Source: Aureibaculum marinum
GTDB lineage: Bacteria; Bacteroidota; Bacteroidia; Flavobacteriales; Flavobacteriaceae
Length of the DNA stretch: 64,000 bases
Direction of reading: 5' to 3'
Assembly: GCF_003813905.1 (NCBI RefSeq)
Contig: NZ_RPFJ01000006.1
Span: 248,001-312,000 of the forward strand
A program made the translations under genes and the position numbers. The first letter of the stretch is position 1. Each line of letters opens with the position of its first letter. Shown here in pieces: positions 45,878 through 54,432 of this stretch. The notes below the pieces were generated by a model, which saw nothing but the letters and a program-made list of their open reading frames with translations, did not search any database and was not told the DNA's origin.

Positions 45878-46465
45878 TTACTTGTTTGTTGGAATAATTA
45901 CATCGTCTATAACATGTATCCATCCATTACTCACTTTTACAGTTTTTAAAATTTTAGTATCTCCTACGTAAAGACCATCTTCTTTCTTTAGAACATTTAA
46001 ATATTCTCCAGAAGCCATATATAATTTACGTCCTTTTTCAGCTTCTTTTTCTAATTGGGAATCAGGATAATTAGCTGGGGCAACATGATTTTTTAAGATA
46101 TAAGCTAATTTTTCCTTGTTTCCGGGTTTAACTAGGTTTTCTAATGTACCTGAAGGTAATTTGTCAAAAGCACTGTTGGTGGGAGCGAAGATTGTTAAAG
46201 GACCAACGTTTACTACTGAGTTTTCTACACCTGCGGTTTCTATGGCAGTTACAAGAGTGGTGAAATCAGGTAAAGATTTAGCTACTTGTAATGCATTTGA
46301 ATCAGAAATATCATCTGTAATGGAAGCCTGACCTTGATTTTCTGCTTCTTGTTTTGAATTTTGTTCTATTGTGTTCCCTTTTGTTTTATTATCAGTATGA
46401 TTTTTATTTGTGCATGAAATAACAATGGCAAACACTAAAATAGGTATTAAAGTTGCTGGTTTCAT
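45878..46465 (-). CDS. Fasciclin (FAS1) domain lipoprotein, first gene of the nos operon
   Basis: 195 residues from the ATG at 46465; lipobox VISC, then a low-complexity linker and one FAS1 domain (FAPTNSAFDKLPSGTLENL, HVIDDVIIPTNK at the end). FAS1 domains mediate adhesion or bind small molecules; why one leads a nos operon is unclear. The longer reading (to 46531) would run into the operator at 46518-46531 and is rejected. Confidence 0.85.
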   Translation of the reverse strand: MKPATLIPILVFAIVISCTNKNHTDNKTKGNTIEQNSKQEAENQGQASITDDISDSNALQVAKSLPDFTTLVTAIETAGVENSVVNVGPLTIFAPTNSAFDKLPSGTLENLVKPGNKEKLAYILKNHVAPANYPDSQLEKEAEKGRKLYMASGEYLNVLKKEDGLYVGDTKILKTVKVSNGWIHVIDDVIIPTNK

Positions 46466-46517
46466 AATTGTTGATTTATATTTGACACAAAAATAATGTT
46501 GATGTACTGATAAAAAT

Positions 46518-46531
46518 ATGATATTTATCAT
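46518..46531. promoter_or_regulatory. Motif A site between the nos operon and the Rrf2 gene
   Basis: Core ATGATATTTATCAT. On the minus strand TATTTTTG (46488-46495) ends 36.5 bases from its centre, giving a full promoter for the nos operon. On the plus strand TTATTTTG (46554-46561), one mismatch, also ends 36.5 bases from the centre, so the same site probably also drives the Rrf2 gene. Confidence 0.78.
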
Positions 46532-46582
46532 ATAAAAAGACTTTTTTATCTTTTTATTTTGTCAGAGCTAAAATAATGAAAA

Positions 46583-47011
46583 ATGTTATCAAAATCAAGT
46601 ACTTATGCAATTAGAGCCGTATTATATTTATCTCTTAATTCGAATGAAGAAAAAAAATTTAGTCCGTGGCAAATAGCCGATGATATTGATATTCCAGCAC
46701 CATTTTTAGCCAAAACTTTACAAGAGCTTACAAGACGTAACTTTATTTCTTCGAAGAAGGGGAGAAATGGGGGGTTTTATTTATCTGATGACAATCGATT
46801 AAATTCGTTAATATCAATTGTTAATGCCATAGATGGATTAGGAAAATTTAAAGAATGTGCTTTAGGTCTATCTGAATGTAATGGTAGTAACCCTTGTCCG
46901 TTACATAATGCAATAACTCCTTTAAGGAATAAATTGATAAATGAGTTAAGTGATAAAACTATAGCTGATTATACTAGAGAAATGAAAGAAGGAAAAATTC
47001 ACGTTTTTTGA
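46583..47011 (+). CDS. Rrf2-family regulator, NsrR-like
   Basis: 142 residues with an N-terminal winged helix (YAIRAVLYLSLN, KFSPWQIADDI, SSKKGRNGGFYL) and a cysteine cluster C-x6-C-x5-C (ALGLSEC then NPCPLH) that can hold an iron-sulfur cluster, as in NsrR and IscR. Its position between the nos operon and hemN suggests sensing of nitric oxide. Transcription probably starts at the shared motif A site 46518-46531. Confidence 0.88.
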   Translation: MLSKSSTYAIRAVLYLSLNSNEEKKFSPWQIADDIDIPAPFLAKTLQELTRRNFISSKKGRNGGFYLSDDNRLNSLISIVNAIDGLGKFKECALGLSECNGSNPCPLHNAITPLRNKLINELSDKTIADYTREMKEGKIHVF

Positions 47012-47057
47012 GTTTTTCCTTCTAAAAGTTAACCAAAAGTTTTAGTAGTTATAACAA

Positions 47058-48425
47058 TTAAATAGTCATCGAAAATAATTCTGTATCTGGTTTGTTTCTT
47101 ACCATTCTTAAATCAAAAGCCATACAAATATTTCTCACAAAAGCCCTTGCATTTTTTGGTACAAGAAGCTCTTCATCTACTATTACTACTAATCCATCTT
47201 TTTCAAGTTCTTTTAATCGATTTATGGTTTCAGGTAATTCTTTAAATTTTAATTTATCACTTTTCCATGAAGTTCTAAAGTGACACATTATATTTAAAAT
47301 GTGTCTTCTTATTATTAAATCTTCTTCAGTTAATAAATGTCCTTTAATCAAAGGTATTTTACCATTTTCAATTTGTTGTTGATATGCTTTTACAGACTTT
47401 TCATTTTGAGCAAAACTATACCAAGAATCACTAATAGCAGACATTCCTAAACCAATCATTAGCTGGGTTGGGTTGGTAGTATAACCCATGAAATTTCTAT
47501 GTAAATTAGCACTGTTAAAAGCATTAAATAGAGCATCTGAAGGCAACGAGAAATGATCCATTCCTGTTTCAATATAACCTAAATTGAGTAACATATGTTT
47601 GCCTATTTCGTACAACTTTCTTTTTTCTTCACCTTTAGGTATATCAGAATCTTTAAAGCCTCGTTGTCCAACTCCTTTAATCCAAGGCACGTGAGCATAA
47701 CTATAAAATGAAATTCGCTCTGGTTTTAAATCCATTGTTTTTTTAATACTGTCAATAATATCACCTACTGTTTGAAAAGGTAATCCAAAAATTAAATCGT
47801 GACTTATAGAAGTGTAACCAATATCTCTAGCCCATTCTGTTACATTTTTTACATTTTCAAAAGGTTGTATTCTATTAATAGCTTTTTGTACTTTTTCTGA
47901 ATAATCTTGTACACCAAAGCTAACTCTAGTAAAACCTAAATTATATAGTGTTTGTAGATGTTTTTTTGTTGTATTGTTAGGGTGTCCTTCAAAACTAAAT
48001 TCAAAATCTTGGTGTAAATCAACTGAAGATAAAATAGATTTTATTAAATTTTCTAAATTGGAGGTCTCAAAAAATGTAGGTGTTCCTCCGCCTAAGTGTA
48101 ATTCTCTTAATAAGGGTTTTTTATCAAAGTGTTGCAAATATAATTCCCATTCCTTTAGAAGCGATTTGATATAGGGAGTTTCTACATCATGTCTTTTTGT
48201 AATATGTTTGTGACATGCACAGAATGTGCATAAACTTTCGCAAAAAGGAAGATGAATGTATAAACTAATACCTTTCGTTGAATTACTTTCTTCAAATGAA
48301 TGTTTTATGGTTTGTATCCAACTATCTTCATTAATACTATCTTCATCCCAATAAGGTACCGTAGGATAGCTAGTGTATCTTGGTCCAGGTACATTATACT
48401 TTTGTATTAATGTTGTTTTCGACAT
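47058..48425 (-). CDS. hemN: Oxygen-independent coproporphyrinogen III oxidase
   Basis: 455 residues, radical-SAM enzyme with HLPFCESLCTFCAC holding the [4Fe-4S] cluster (C-x3-C-x2-C), the HLGGGTPTF SAM-site motif and ENVKNV/RISFYSYAHVPW segments of true HemN rather than HemW. Makes protoporphyrinogen without oxygen, needed to supply haem for cbb3 oxidase and nos cytochromes under low oxygen. Motif A site at 48480-48493 with an exact -7 element TACCTTTG. Confidence 0.95.
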   Translation of the reverse strand: MSKTTLIQKYNVPGPRYTSYPTVPYWDEDSINEDSWIQTIKHSFEESNSTKGISLYIHLPFCESLCTFCACHKHITKRHDVETPYIKSLLKEWELYLQHFDKKPLLRELHLGGGTPTFFETSNLENLIKSILSSVDLHQDFEFSFEGHPNNTTKKHLQTLYNLGFTRVSFGVQDYSEKVQKAINRIQPFENVKNVTEWARDIGYTSISHDLIFGLPFQTVGDIIDSIKKTMDLKPERISFYSYAHVPWIKGVGQRGFKDSDIPKGEEKRKLYEIGKHMLLNLGYIETGMDHFSLPSDALFNAFNSANLHRNFMGYTTNPTQLMIGLGMSAISDSWYSFAQNEKSVKAYQQQIENGKIPLIKGHLLTEEDLIIRRHILNIMCHFRTSWKSDKLKFKELPETINRLKELEKDGLVVIVDEELLVPKNARAFVRNICMAFDLRMVRNKPDTELFSMTI

Positions 48426-48479
48426 GATAATATTATTATTTTATGAAATCAAAGGTAATAGTATGCTTAAGTATCCACA

Positions 48480-48493
48480 ATGATATTTGTCAT
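48480..48493. promoter_or_regulatory. Motif A site between hemN and a universal stress gene
   Basis: Core ATGATATTTGTCAT. Leftward: TACCTTTG (minus strand, 48450-48457) ends 36.5 bases from the centre. Rightward: TATATTTA (48516-48523) ends at exactly 36.5 bases and has A for G in the last position. One operator may serve both genes. Confidence 0.78.
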
Positions 48494-48543
48494 ACTTTAG
48501 AATTCAATTAAATTGTATATTTATTAATGAAAATATAACAGTT

Positions 48544-49341
48544 ATGACCAATATACTTTTACTAACAGATTTTTCTAAAAATGCAAACAATGCTATAAGA
48601 TATGGCATGCAGCTATTTAGAGGTGAACCATGTAATTTTTATGTGTTAAATGTTCAAAAAATTTCTAAATATATCACTAGTGATTTACTAACTTCTCCTA
48701 ATAAAACGGTGTACGATGCAGTAATTAAAAATCCAAAAAAGAAATTGAATATTTTAGTAAATGATTTAAAAAGAGAATATGCTAGTGAATCTTATACTAT
48801 TGATGGAATATGTAATTACGACAGTTTTATAAGTTCAGTAAAACAGGTAATTCAATCTAAAAATATTGACTTAATAATAATGGGAACAAATGGTGTTTCT
48901 GGTATTAAAGAAACTGTTTTTGGATCAAATACAGTACATGTGTTAAAGAATATTACTTTACCTACATTGGTTGTTCCAGAGAATTATAAATTTACAAAGC
49001 CAGAAAATATTTTATTTATTTATGATACTAAATTTAATGACGATAGCATTAAACCATTAATGTATTTTATTTCAAAATTTAATGCTAGTTTAAAAGTGTC
49101 AGCTGCTAAAAAAGAGAATCAAAATAATATAATTACTAGTATTTTTAACGGTGTTAATATTGATTTTATAAAGACTAATTATAGTCTTGAGAAAAATACA
49201 ATAGAGCAAATTGTAGCAAAATATAACATTGAGATGATTTCGAAAATTATAAATACCAAATCATTTTTTAAAAGAGTATTTTCTACGTCAACATCTACAA
49301 ATCTTACTTATGCTAGTAAGGTTCCATTGTTATTTTTGTAA
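48544..49341 (+). CDS. Universal stress protein (motif A controlled)
   Basis: 265 residues from the ATG at 48544; the longer reading would begin inside the operator. Two UspA domains: LLLTDFSKNANNAI and the ATP loop GTNGVSGIKETVFGS (G-2x-G-9x-G-S) in the first, a degenerate second domain. Cytoplasmic. It is followed 28 bases later by a flavin-split-barrel protein gene on the same strand. Confidence 0.9.
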   Translation: MTNILLLTDFSKNANNAIRYGMQLFRGEPCNFYVLNVQKISKYITSDLLTSPNKTVYDAVIKNPKKKLNILVNDLKREYASESYTIDGICNYDSFISSVKQVIQSKNIDLIIMGTNGVSGIKETVFGSNTVHVLKNITLPTLVVPENYKFTKPENILFIYDTKFNDDSIKPLMYFISKFNASLKVSAAKKENQNNIITSIFNGVNIDFIKTNYSLEKNTIEQIVAKYNIEMISKIINTKSFFKRVFSTSTSTNLTYASKVPLLFL

Positions 49342-49369
49342 ATTTATAAGGTTATTAATCTGGTGCGTT

Positions 49370-49822
49370 ATGGTTAAAACAATAAATACAAAAGAATGTA
49401 TTCGTATTTTAAAGAATAACTACATAGGTTATTTGTCATATTTAGTATTGCGTATACCGTATGTTGTGCCTATAACTTATTTTTATGATAAAAATGATCA
49501 TACTTTAGTTTTTTATTCTGCTGAAGGGCAGAAAATTAAAGCTATGAGAACTAACCCTAACGTGTCAATGTCTGTTACAGAAATTAACGCTATAAATAAT
49601 TGGAACTCTGTTTCAGTTAGAGGAGTTTTTGAAGAATTAGAAGGTGTAAGTGCAAAAGCAAAACTTCATGATTTTTCATTAGGCATAAAAGATCTAATTA
49701 GAATTAAAGAGCATAAGAAAATGAGTTTTTTAAATGAGTTTTCAAGTAAAATGTTTGATCAAAAATCGTCTATTATTTTTATAATAAAGAATCTTGAAAT
49801 TACAGGATTAAAACGAGGTTAG
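49370..49822 (+). CDS. Pyridoxamine 5'-phosphate oxidase-like (FMN split-barrel) protein
   Basis: 150 residues from the ATG at 49370. The pattern (IGYLSYLVLRIPYVVPITYFYD, then LVFYSAEGQKIKAMRTNPNVSMSV) is that of small FMN-binding split-barrel proteins such as NimA and pyridoxamine 5'-phosphate oxidase-like domains. Cofactor may be FMN or F420-like; a redox or nitro-reduction role is possible. Downstream of the motif A-controlled Usp gene, so perhaps coexpressed. Confidence 0.85.
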   Translation: MVKTINTKECIRILKNNYIGYLSYLVLRIPYVVPITYFYDKNDHTLVFYSAEGQKIKAMRTNPNVSMSVTEINAINNWNSVSVRGVFEELEGVSAKAKLHDFSLGIKDLIRIKEHKKMSFLNEFSSKMFDQKSSIIFIIKNLEITGLKRG

Positions 49823-49988
49823 TATTAAAAAAATAATTACTAATAGTAATTATCTTATTTATCTACAAGTTCATAAAGGGATGTCTTTTTCAGAATAACT
49901 TCATTTAAGATAAACATCATATTATTCTCATTCAAAAAGGATTAGTAATTACTTTAAGAGAGAGACAATCTTATGCTTTAAATTTTTT

Positions 49989-50819
49989 CTATTCTGGTAT
50001 TATTAATACTGGAATTTTAGGATGAAAAATTAATTTTTTAATTACAGGTTCTCTTAAAATATTCTCTATTAGACTATGTCTGTAATTTACCATAACCAAT
50101 AGGTCAATTTTAAATTCTTCAATAAAATTTTCAATACTATTCGATTTTTTGTCATTGTCTTTTATAAAGTGAAAACTAAAGGTGAAATTATTTAAATGAT
50201 TACTTAATAATTCTTTGTTATACTCTTGAATATCAGTTAGTGAGCCTTCTTTGTTTATATGGATAACTTTAATTTCTGACGTGTAAAGTTCAGTTATACT
50301 TTTAAGAGGTTCTATTTCTCTATCATCATAAAAACGGCTAAAATCAGTTGGAAATGCAATTTGCTTAGGTGTAACAAATTGTTGTTTGTCAGGAACTACT
50401 ATAATAGGACAACTTTTTATTTTTTTAACAATTTCTATAGTATTACTACCCGCAAAATAATCGATAGAAGCTGTTGTACCTTTGGTACCCATAACAATAA
50501 AATCAATGGCATTTTCTTTTACCGATTTATCAATAGCAATACTCAATTTTTTGTCACAAATAATACATTTAAAGTTATGCTTACTATTTGTATTTTTCTT
50601 ATTTAATTTAGAAACCGTTTCTTTAGTTTTTATTTCACCTTCTTCTTTTACCTTATTTACATAATGTGGCGTTATATGGGTTCTAGATTCTGGATTTATA
50701 AAATAAGTAGAATGCAATATGTGAAAAGTACAATTTACATTAGCATATAAACTAATAGCATAATCTATAGCTGTTTTGGCATTCTTTGAGAAATCAGTTG
50801 GTATTAAAATGTTTTTCAT
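49989..50819 (-). CDS. Universal stress protein (third of a three-gene array)
   Basis: 276 residues with two Usp folds; LIPTDFSKNAKTAIDY at the start and the ATP loop GTKGTTASIDYFAGS in the first domain. It follows another usp gene after 15 bases in the same direction. Confidence 0.9.
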   Translation of the reverse strand: MKNILIPTDFSKNAKTAIDYAISLYANVNCTFHILHSTYFINPESRTHITPHYVNKVKEEGEIKTKETVSKLNKKNTNSKHNFKCIICDKKLSIAIDKSVKENAIDFIVMGTKGTTASIDYFAGSNTIEIVKKIKSCPIIVVPDKQQFVTPKQIAFPTDFSRFYDDREIEPLKSITELYTSEIKVIHINKEGSLTDIQEYNKELLSNHLNNFTFSFHFIKDNDKKSNSIENFIEEFKIDLLVMVNYRHSLIENILREPVIKKLIFHPKIPVLIIPE

Positions 50820-50834
50820 ATGAGTATAAAAGAA

Positions 50835-51680
50835 TTAAAATTCTGAAGGTACTACCAAAAATGGAATGGTTAAGTTAAATCCTATTTGATCAATTACTTT
50901 TTTAAAGAATAAATTCTCTAAAAATGTATGTTTATTTTTTACCATCATTAGCAGGTGAATGTACGTTGTTTTTTGAAAATCATTTATGGCATTAGGAATG
51001 GCTTGATCTGGTACAGTATGAAAAATATGATCAATTCCGTTTAACATATTATCTAATTTATCTTTGTTTTGCTTTTCTGTTTCATTTAATTCATTACCCG
51101 ATGAAACATGAAGTATGTGAACAGTAGATTTATACATTTTAGCTATGTTTTTTAACACCATAAGATGATTTGAAGTATAATCTATTTTATAATCTGTTGG
51201 GTAGAGTATTTCTTTAGGTTTTTCAAAAAAGAATCCGTCAGGAATTGCCAATACTGGACATTTAACTTTTTTTATAGTATGTACTGTATTAGAACCAAAT
51301 AAAACTTCTTGAAGTCCTGAAGCACCTTTTGTACCCATTATAACTAAATCTAAGTTAAGTTTTTCAACAAGAAATTCTATTTCTTCAGTTAATAAGCTAA
51401 ACGATGAAATTAATTCAAATTTATGTTTAGGATTATTGTACTTTTCAATTACATATTTTTTTAATGCTTCTAGTTGTTCTTTAGAATTATTACGTACAAT
51501 ATCTACAACTCCACCTACATGACCGCCTGTATTCATTTGGTAATCGTAATTGTATATTACAGGTGTATAGGTGTTTAAAAAGTGAAATGTACATTCAGAA
51601 TCTTGAAATAATTCTAAAGCATAATCAATCGCATTTTTAGAAATTTCAGAAAAGTCGGTAGGTAAAAGAATCTGTTTCAT
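50835..51680 (-). CDS. Universal stress protein (second of a three-gene array)
   Basis: 281 residues, two Usp folds; LLPTDFSEISKNAIDYA and ATP loop GTKGASGLQEVLFGS. Same strand and likely operon with the genes on either side; the 75-base gap to the upstream usp gene contains no convincing promoter of its own. Confidence 0.9.
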   Translation of the reverse strand: MKQILLPTDFSEISKNAIDYALELFQDSECTFHFLNTYTPVIYNYDYQMNTGGHVGGVVDIVRNNSKEQLEALKKYVIEKYNNPKHKFELISSFSLLTEEIEFLVEKLNLDLVIMGTKGASGLQEVLFGSNTVHTIKKVKCPVLAIPDGFFFEKPKEILYPTDYKIDYTSNHLMVLKNIAKMYKSTVHILHVSSGNELNETEKQNKDKLDNMLNGIDHIFHTVPDQAIPNAINDFQKTTYIHLLMMVKNKHTFLENLFFKKVIDQIGFNLTIPFLVVPSEF

Positions 51681-51755
51681 AATGTAAGTTTTAAAAAATT
51701 GTAAAATAACAAAAAATTGATTTTATCTCAACTTGATGTTTTAAAATATAATAAG

Positions 51756-52613
51756 TTATGAAAAACTTAACTTAATACAATTGCTTGTGTTAAAACTGAT
51801 GAGTGGATATTTTCCATAATCATTCATTTTATGTACGGTATCTTTGTTTAATAAATTTTTAAGAAATCCTCCTTTTTTACGTTCTAACATTGCTAATAAG
51901 TCAGCATTTACATCATTTGCATACTTTCTTAATGAATTAAAAACATCATCAGAGGTAATCACCTTAAATTCTAAGTTTTTATAATCTAATTTTTCGCTAA
52001 GCATTTCTTTAAACCATTCCATTTGTATGTCTCCAGGATAATCTTTTTTTGAAGAAACGTGTACTATTTTTATTGTAGCATTTAGAGGTAAGGCAATTTC
52101 AGTTAATTTACAAATAGCATGGAGGTCTTCTTCTTCAAAAGCAGTTGCATATACTATAGTTTTTAATTCGGGTAATTGCTCTATACTTGGTATGGACATT
52201 ACAGGGAATAACCCTTTTTCTATTAGATTTTTCGTGGTGTTACCCATTATTAAATCTTTTATAGAACTTTGCCCTTTGGTACCCACTATAACTAAACGAG
52301 GACTAAGTTCTTTAGCTTTAGAAATTATCCCTTCTAAAATTGATTTATTTTCTACAGCTTCAACTGATACATTTTTTAAATCAGTACCTAAATAATCGTA
52401 ACAAAATTGATCTAGTTTTGCAGTATGACGTTTAAAGTAATTTACTCCAAAATCATCATCAGTATTAGTTGTCATTTCAACTAATGTTGATGGGTAATGA
52501 AATACATGAATAACTTTAAGCTGAGCATTTATTTTAGTGCTTAGCTCATAAGCATATTTTAAAGCCGTAATAGAATTTTTCGAATAGTCGGTAGCATAGA
52601 GTATATTTTTCAT
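51756..52613 (-). CDS. Universal stress protein (first of a three-gene array)
   Basis: 285 residues, two Usp folds: LYATDYSKNSITALKYA and loop GTKGQSSIKDLIMGN, which has N instead of S/T at the end of the ATP motif. The start is behind a motif A site (52665-52678) and a TAACTTTA -7 element, so this gene and the two downstream probably form one oxygen-controlled operon. Confidence 0.9.
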   Translation of the reverse strand: MKNILYATDYSKNSITALKYAYELSTKINAQLKVIHVFHYPSTLVEMTTNTDDDFGVNYFKRHTAKLDQFCYDYLGTDLKNVSVEAVENKSILEGIISKAKELSPRLVIVGTKGQSSIKDLIMGNTTKNLIEKGLFPVMSIPSIEQLPELKTIVYATAFEEEDLHAICKLTEIALPLNATIKIVHVSSKKDYPGDIQMEWFKEMLSEKLDYKNLEFKVITSDDVFNSLRKYANDVNADLLAMLERKKGGFLKNLLNKDTVHKMNDYGKYPLISFNTSNCIKLSFS

Positions 52614-52664
52614 ATCAAACCTTTTTATAATACGTAAAGTTAGTAAGCAATATTCAAGAAAACT

Positions 52665-52678
52665 ATGATTTTTATCAT
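52665..52678. promoter_or_regulatory. Motif A site upstream of the usp array
   Basis: Core ATGATTTTTATCAT. TAACTTTA on the minus strand (52635-52642), one base off TAnnTTTG, ends exactly 36.5 bases from its centre. Confidence 0.75.
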
Positions 52679-52692
52679 ATCAAGTTATTTTC

Positions 52693-52953
52693 CTATTCTA
52701 ACCTTCTAAATAATTCTGCTTTAGAAGTTTTTATAGTATATTTAATTGGACACCCAATTCTACGTAGTTCGTCTATCACCTTAGAAACTGTTTTTGGGTT
52801 TTCATAAATAATAGATAAAGTATGTTTGTTTTCATTGACATTTACAACTTTAACATCCATTATTCTACTTAAATTTCTACAAATTTTCCATTCACAATTG
52901 GTATCGTATAAATTATCATTTTTTAGTTGGTCAAACTTCATTAAAACTTTCAT
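52693..52953 (-). CDS. Small hypothetical protein of the stress island
   Basis: 86 residues, no signal peptide; predicted alternating helices and strands (MKVLMKFDQLK, TLSIIYENPKTVSKVID) as in a small ferredoxin-like fold, but no metal-binding motif. Cysteines at CEWKIC and GC. Function unknown. Preceded by motif B at 53008-53019 with an exact TAGTTTTG -7 element on its strand. Confidence 0.75.
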   Translation of the reverse strand: MKVLMKFDQLKNDNLYDTNCEWKICRNLSRIMDVKVVNVNENKHTLSIIYENPKTVSKVIDELRRIGCPIKYTIKTSKAELFRRLE

Positions 52954-53007
52954 AATTACCTTATTTAGAGTTTAATCAAAACTACTGTTCTCATAAAAAT
53001 GTAACAA

Positions 53008-53019
53008 TGATTTAGGTCA
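53008..53019. promoter_or_regulatory. Motif B site for the 86-residue gene
   Basis: TGATTTAGGTCA. The minus-strand -7 element TAGTTTTG (52977-52984) ends exactly 36.5 bases from its centre. It is one of a pair with the site at 53040-53051. Confidence 0.72.
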
Positions 53020-53039
53020 GTTTAAAATTGTTTATTAGC

Positions 53040-53051
53040 TGATGTAGGTCA
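53040..53051. promoter_or_regulatory. Motif B site for the SpoIIAA-like gene
   Basis: TGATGTAGGTCA, 32 bases from its neighbour. On the plus strand TATTTTCA (53075-53082) ends exactly 36.5 bases from its centre, with CA in place of TG at the end of the -7 element. Confidence 0.65.
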
Positions 53052-53230
53052 TTTTTTCTTAAATAAACATACCTTATTTTCACAAAATATCTAATAATTG
53101 TTTGGATTTAATTATTTCGAATTCCAAACAGAGAAGAAAAATAATATAATACTGAGGCGTTTAAAATTGGTCTTAGTATAACATAGTTTTAATGGCTTTT
53201 GCCTTCTTATATTTAATAAAAAATAGTAAA

Positions 53231-53962
53231 ATGGAAACTACAAAATTAACAAGCTTAAATCTTAATACTACGGTAAGTTTAACCATAAGTGATGGTATTG
53301 ATTCAGAAACAATTAATAAGACCTATAAAAAATTAAGAACCATAATTGATCAAAATGAAAATGTAAATTTATTAATGCAAATTGAAGATGTTAATGGAAT
53401 AGAAAGTATAAAACTTTTTTTTGATAATCTTGGGGATAAATGGTATGTGCTTAGGCATCTTCGAAAATATGCATTAATAACAAATAACGATTGGGTTGAG
53501 AATATTATTGAAATCGCAGGTATGTTAACTCCAAAAGTAGAAATGAAACAATTTGATATGGACGAGAAAGAAAAGGCTATTGATTGGATAAACTCTTCAT
53601 CACATAACGAAAAACATGGTTTGGCAATTTGGCCAAAAGAAAACTATCTTCACCTTATTGTTTATGATAAGCTTACCATTTTTGATTATAAAGCACTTAA
53701 TAAAATTATGCATAATTATGAAAATGAAGTTTCGTTACTTGTTGAGTTTTCAGACTTTGAAGGGATGACTCTTAGAGCATTTTTGGAAGATTTAAAAATG
53801 GGATTTAGTTATTATAGAAAGTTTAAAAAAATTGCAGTTGTACCAAATAAAAATATAAATGTATTGGTAAAAATAACAGATTTAATAACTCCAGGAATAC
53901 AATTTAAATCATTCTCTCAAGAAGAAAAGGAGTTGGCAATTAAATGGATAGAAGCAAGATAA
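53231..53962 (+). CDS. Tandem SpoIIAA-like (STAS-type) protein
   Basis: 243 residues from the ATG at 53231. Two repeats of about 115 residues with matching core (NVNLLMQIEDVNGIE.. and EVSLLVEFSDFEGMT.., each followed by a helix and an IAVVPN/YALITN strand), resembling SpoIIAA-like STAS domains that bind lipids or other hydrophobic ligands or act as antisigma antagonists. Divergent from the 86-residue gene, with motif B in the promoter. A signalling role in stress control is possible but unproven. Confidence 0.82.
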   Translation: METTKLTSLNLNTTVSLTISDGIDSETINKTYKKLRTIIDQNENVNLLMQIEDVNGIESIKLFFDNLGDKWYVLRHLRKYALITNNDWVENIIEIAGMLTPKVEMKQFDMDEKEKAIDWINSSSHNEKHGLAIWPKENYLHLIVYDKLTIFDYKALNKIMHNYENEVSLLVEFSDFEGMTLRAFLEDLKMGFSYYRKFKKIAVVPNKNINVLVKITDLITPGIQFKSFSQEEKELAIKWIEAR

Positions 53963-54007
53963 AAGGGAATTTTAAAGAAGAAAGTTTTACGAAATTATTT
54001 GTAAAAC

Positions 54008-54019
54008 TGACCCAAGTCA
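54008..54019. promoter_or_regulatory. Motif B site upstream of the YtxH-holin operon
   Basis: TGACCCAAGTCA. TAAATTTA (54043-54050) ends exactly 36.5 bases from its centre, differing from TAnnTTTG only in the last base. Confidence 0.7.
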
Positions 54020-54094
54020 TTGTGAATTTTACTTTTCTCTGATAAATTTATAATAGTAAACTAATTAAGTATTAACTTTTTAAAACAAAAAATC

Positions 54095-54427
54095 ATGGCA
54101 AAAAATAGTGAAAATGTATTAGTAGCTTTAGTTGCAGGAGCAGCATTAGGAGCAGGATTTGGAATTTTATTTGCCCCAGATAAAGGTAAAAATACCAGAG
54201 GTAAAATTAAAAATAAGTTAGAAGATGCAGGGCATGATGTTTCTGACCGAATTCGTCATGCAAAAGAAGAATTAACTAAAACAGCAAATGAGAAAAAAGC
54301 TGAATTTGATAAAAAATTAGATGATACACTGTCTAATATGAGTTATAAAGCTGAAGATATAATATCTACTTTAGAAGAAAAATTGGAGAATTTGAAAAAG
54401 AAAAATGCCCATCTTCAAAAAAATTAA
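54095..54427 (+). CDS. YtxH domain stress protein
   Basis: 110 residues: an N-terminal glycine-rich hydrophobic segment (VALVAGAALGAGFGILFAPDKGK) followed by a long amphipathic helix with coiled-coil character. YtxH proteins are general-stress proteins in Bacillus; exact role unknown. First of three tightly packed genes. Confidence 0.88.
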   Translation: MAKNSENVLVALVAGAALGAGFGILFAPDKGKNTRGKIKNKLEDAGHDVSDRIRHAKEELTKTANEKKAEFDKKLDDTLSNMSYKAEDIISTLEEKLENLKKKNAHLQKN

Positions 54428-54432
54428 TAAGA

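Noticed and set aside
48487-48543. Longer start for the universal stress gene
   Set aside because: It would lie inside the motif A palindrome and lacks Usp similarity in the added residues.
49833-49853. Inverted repeat ATAATTACTA / TAGTAATTAT after the FMN split-barrel gene
   Set aside because: Very A+T-rich, a one-base loop and no T tract; not a credible intrinsic terminator.
51718-51730. TGA-N7-TCA near the second usp gene
   Set aside because: Spacer is seven rather than six bases, and no -7 element ends at the expected 36.5 bases. The gene is more simply cotranscribed from the array promoter.
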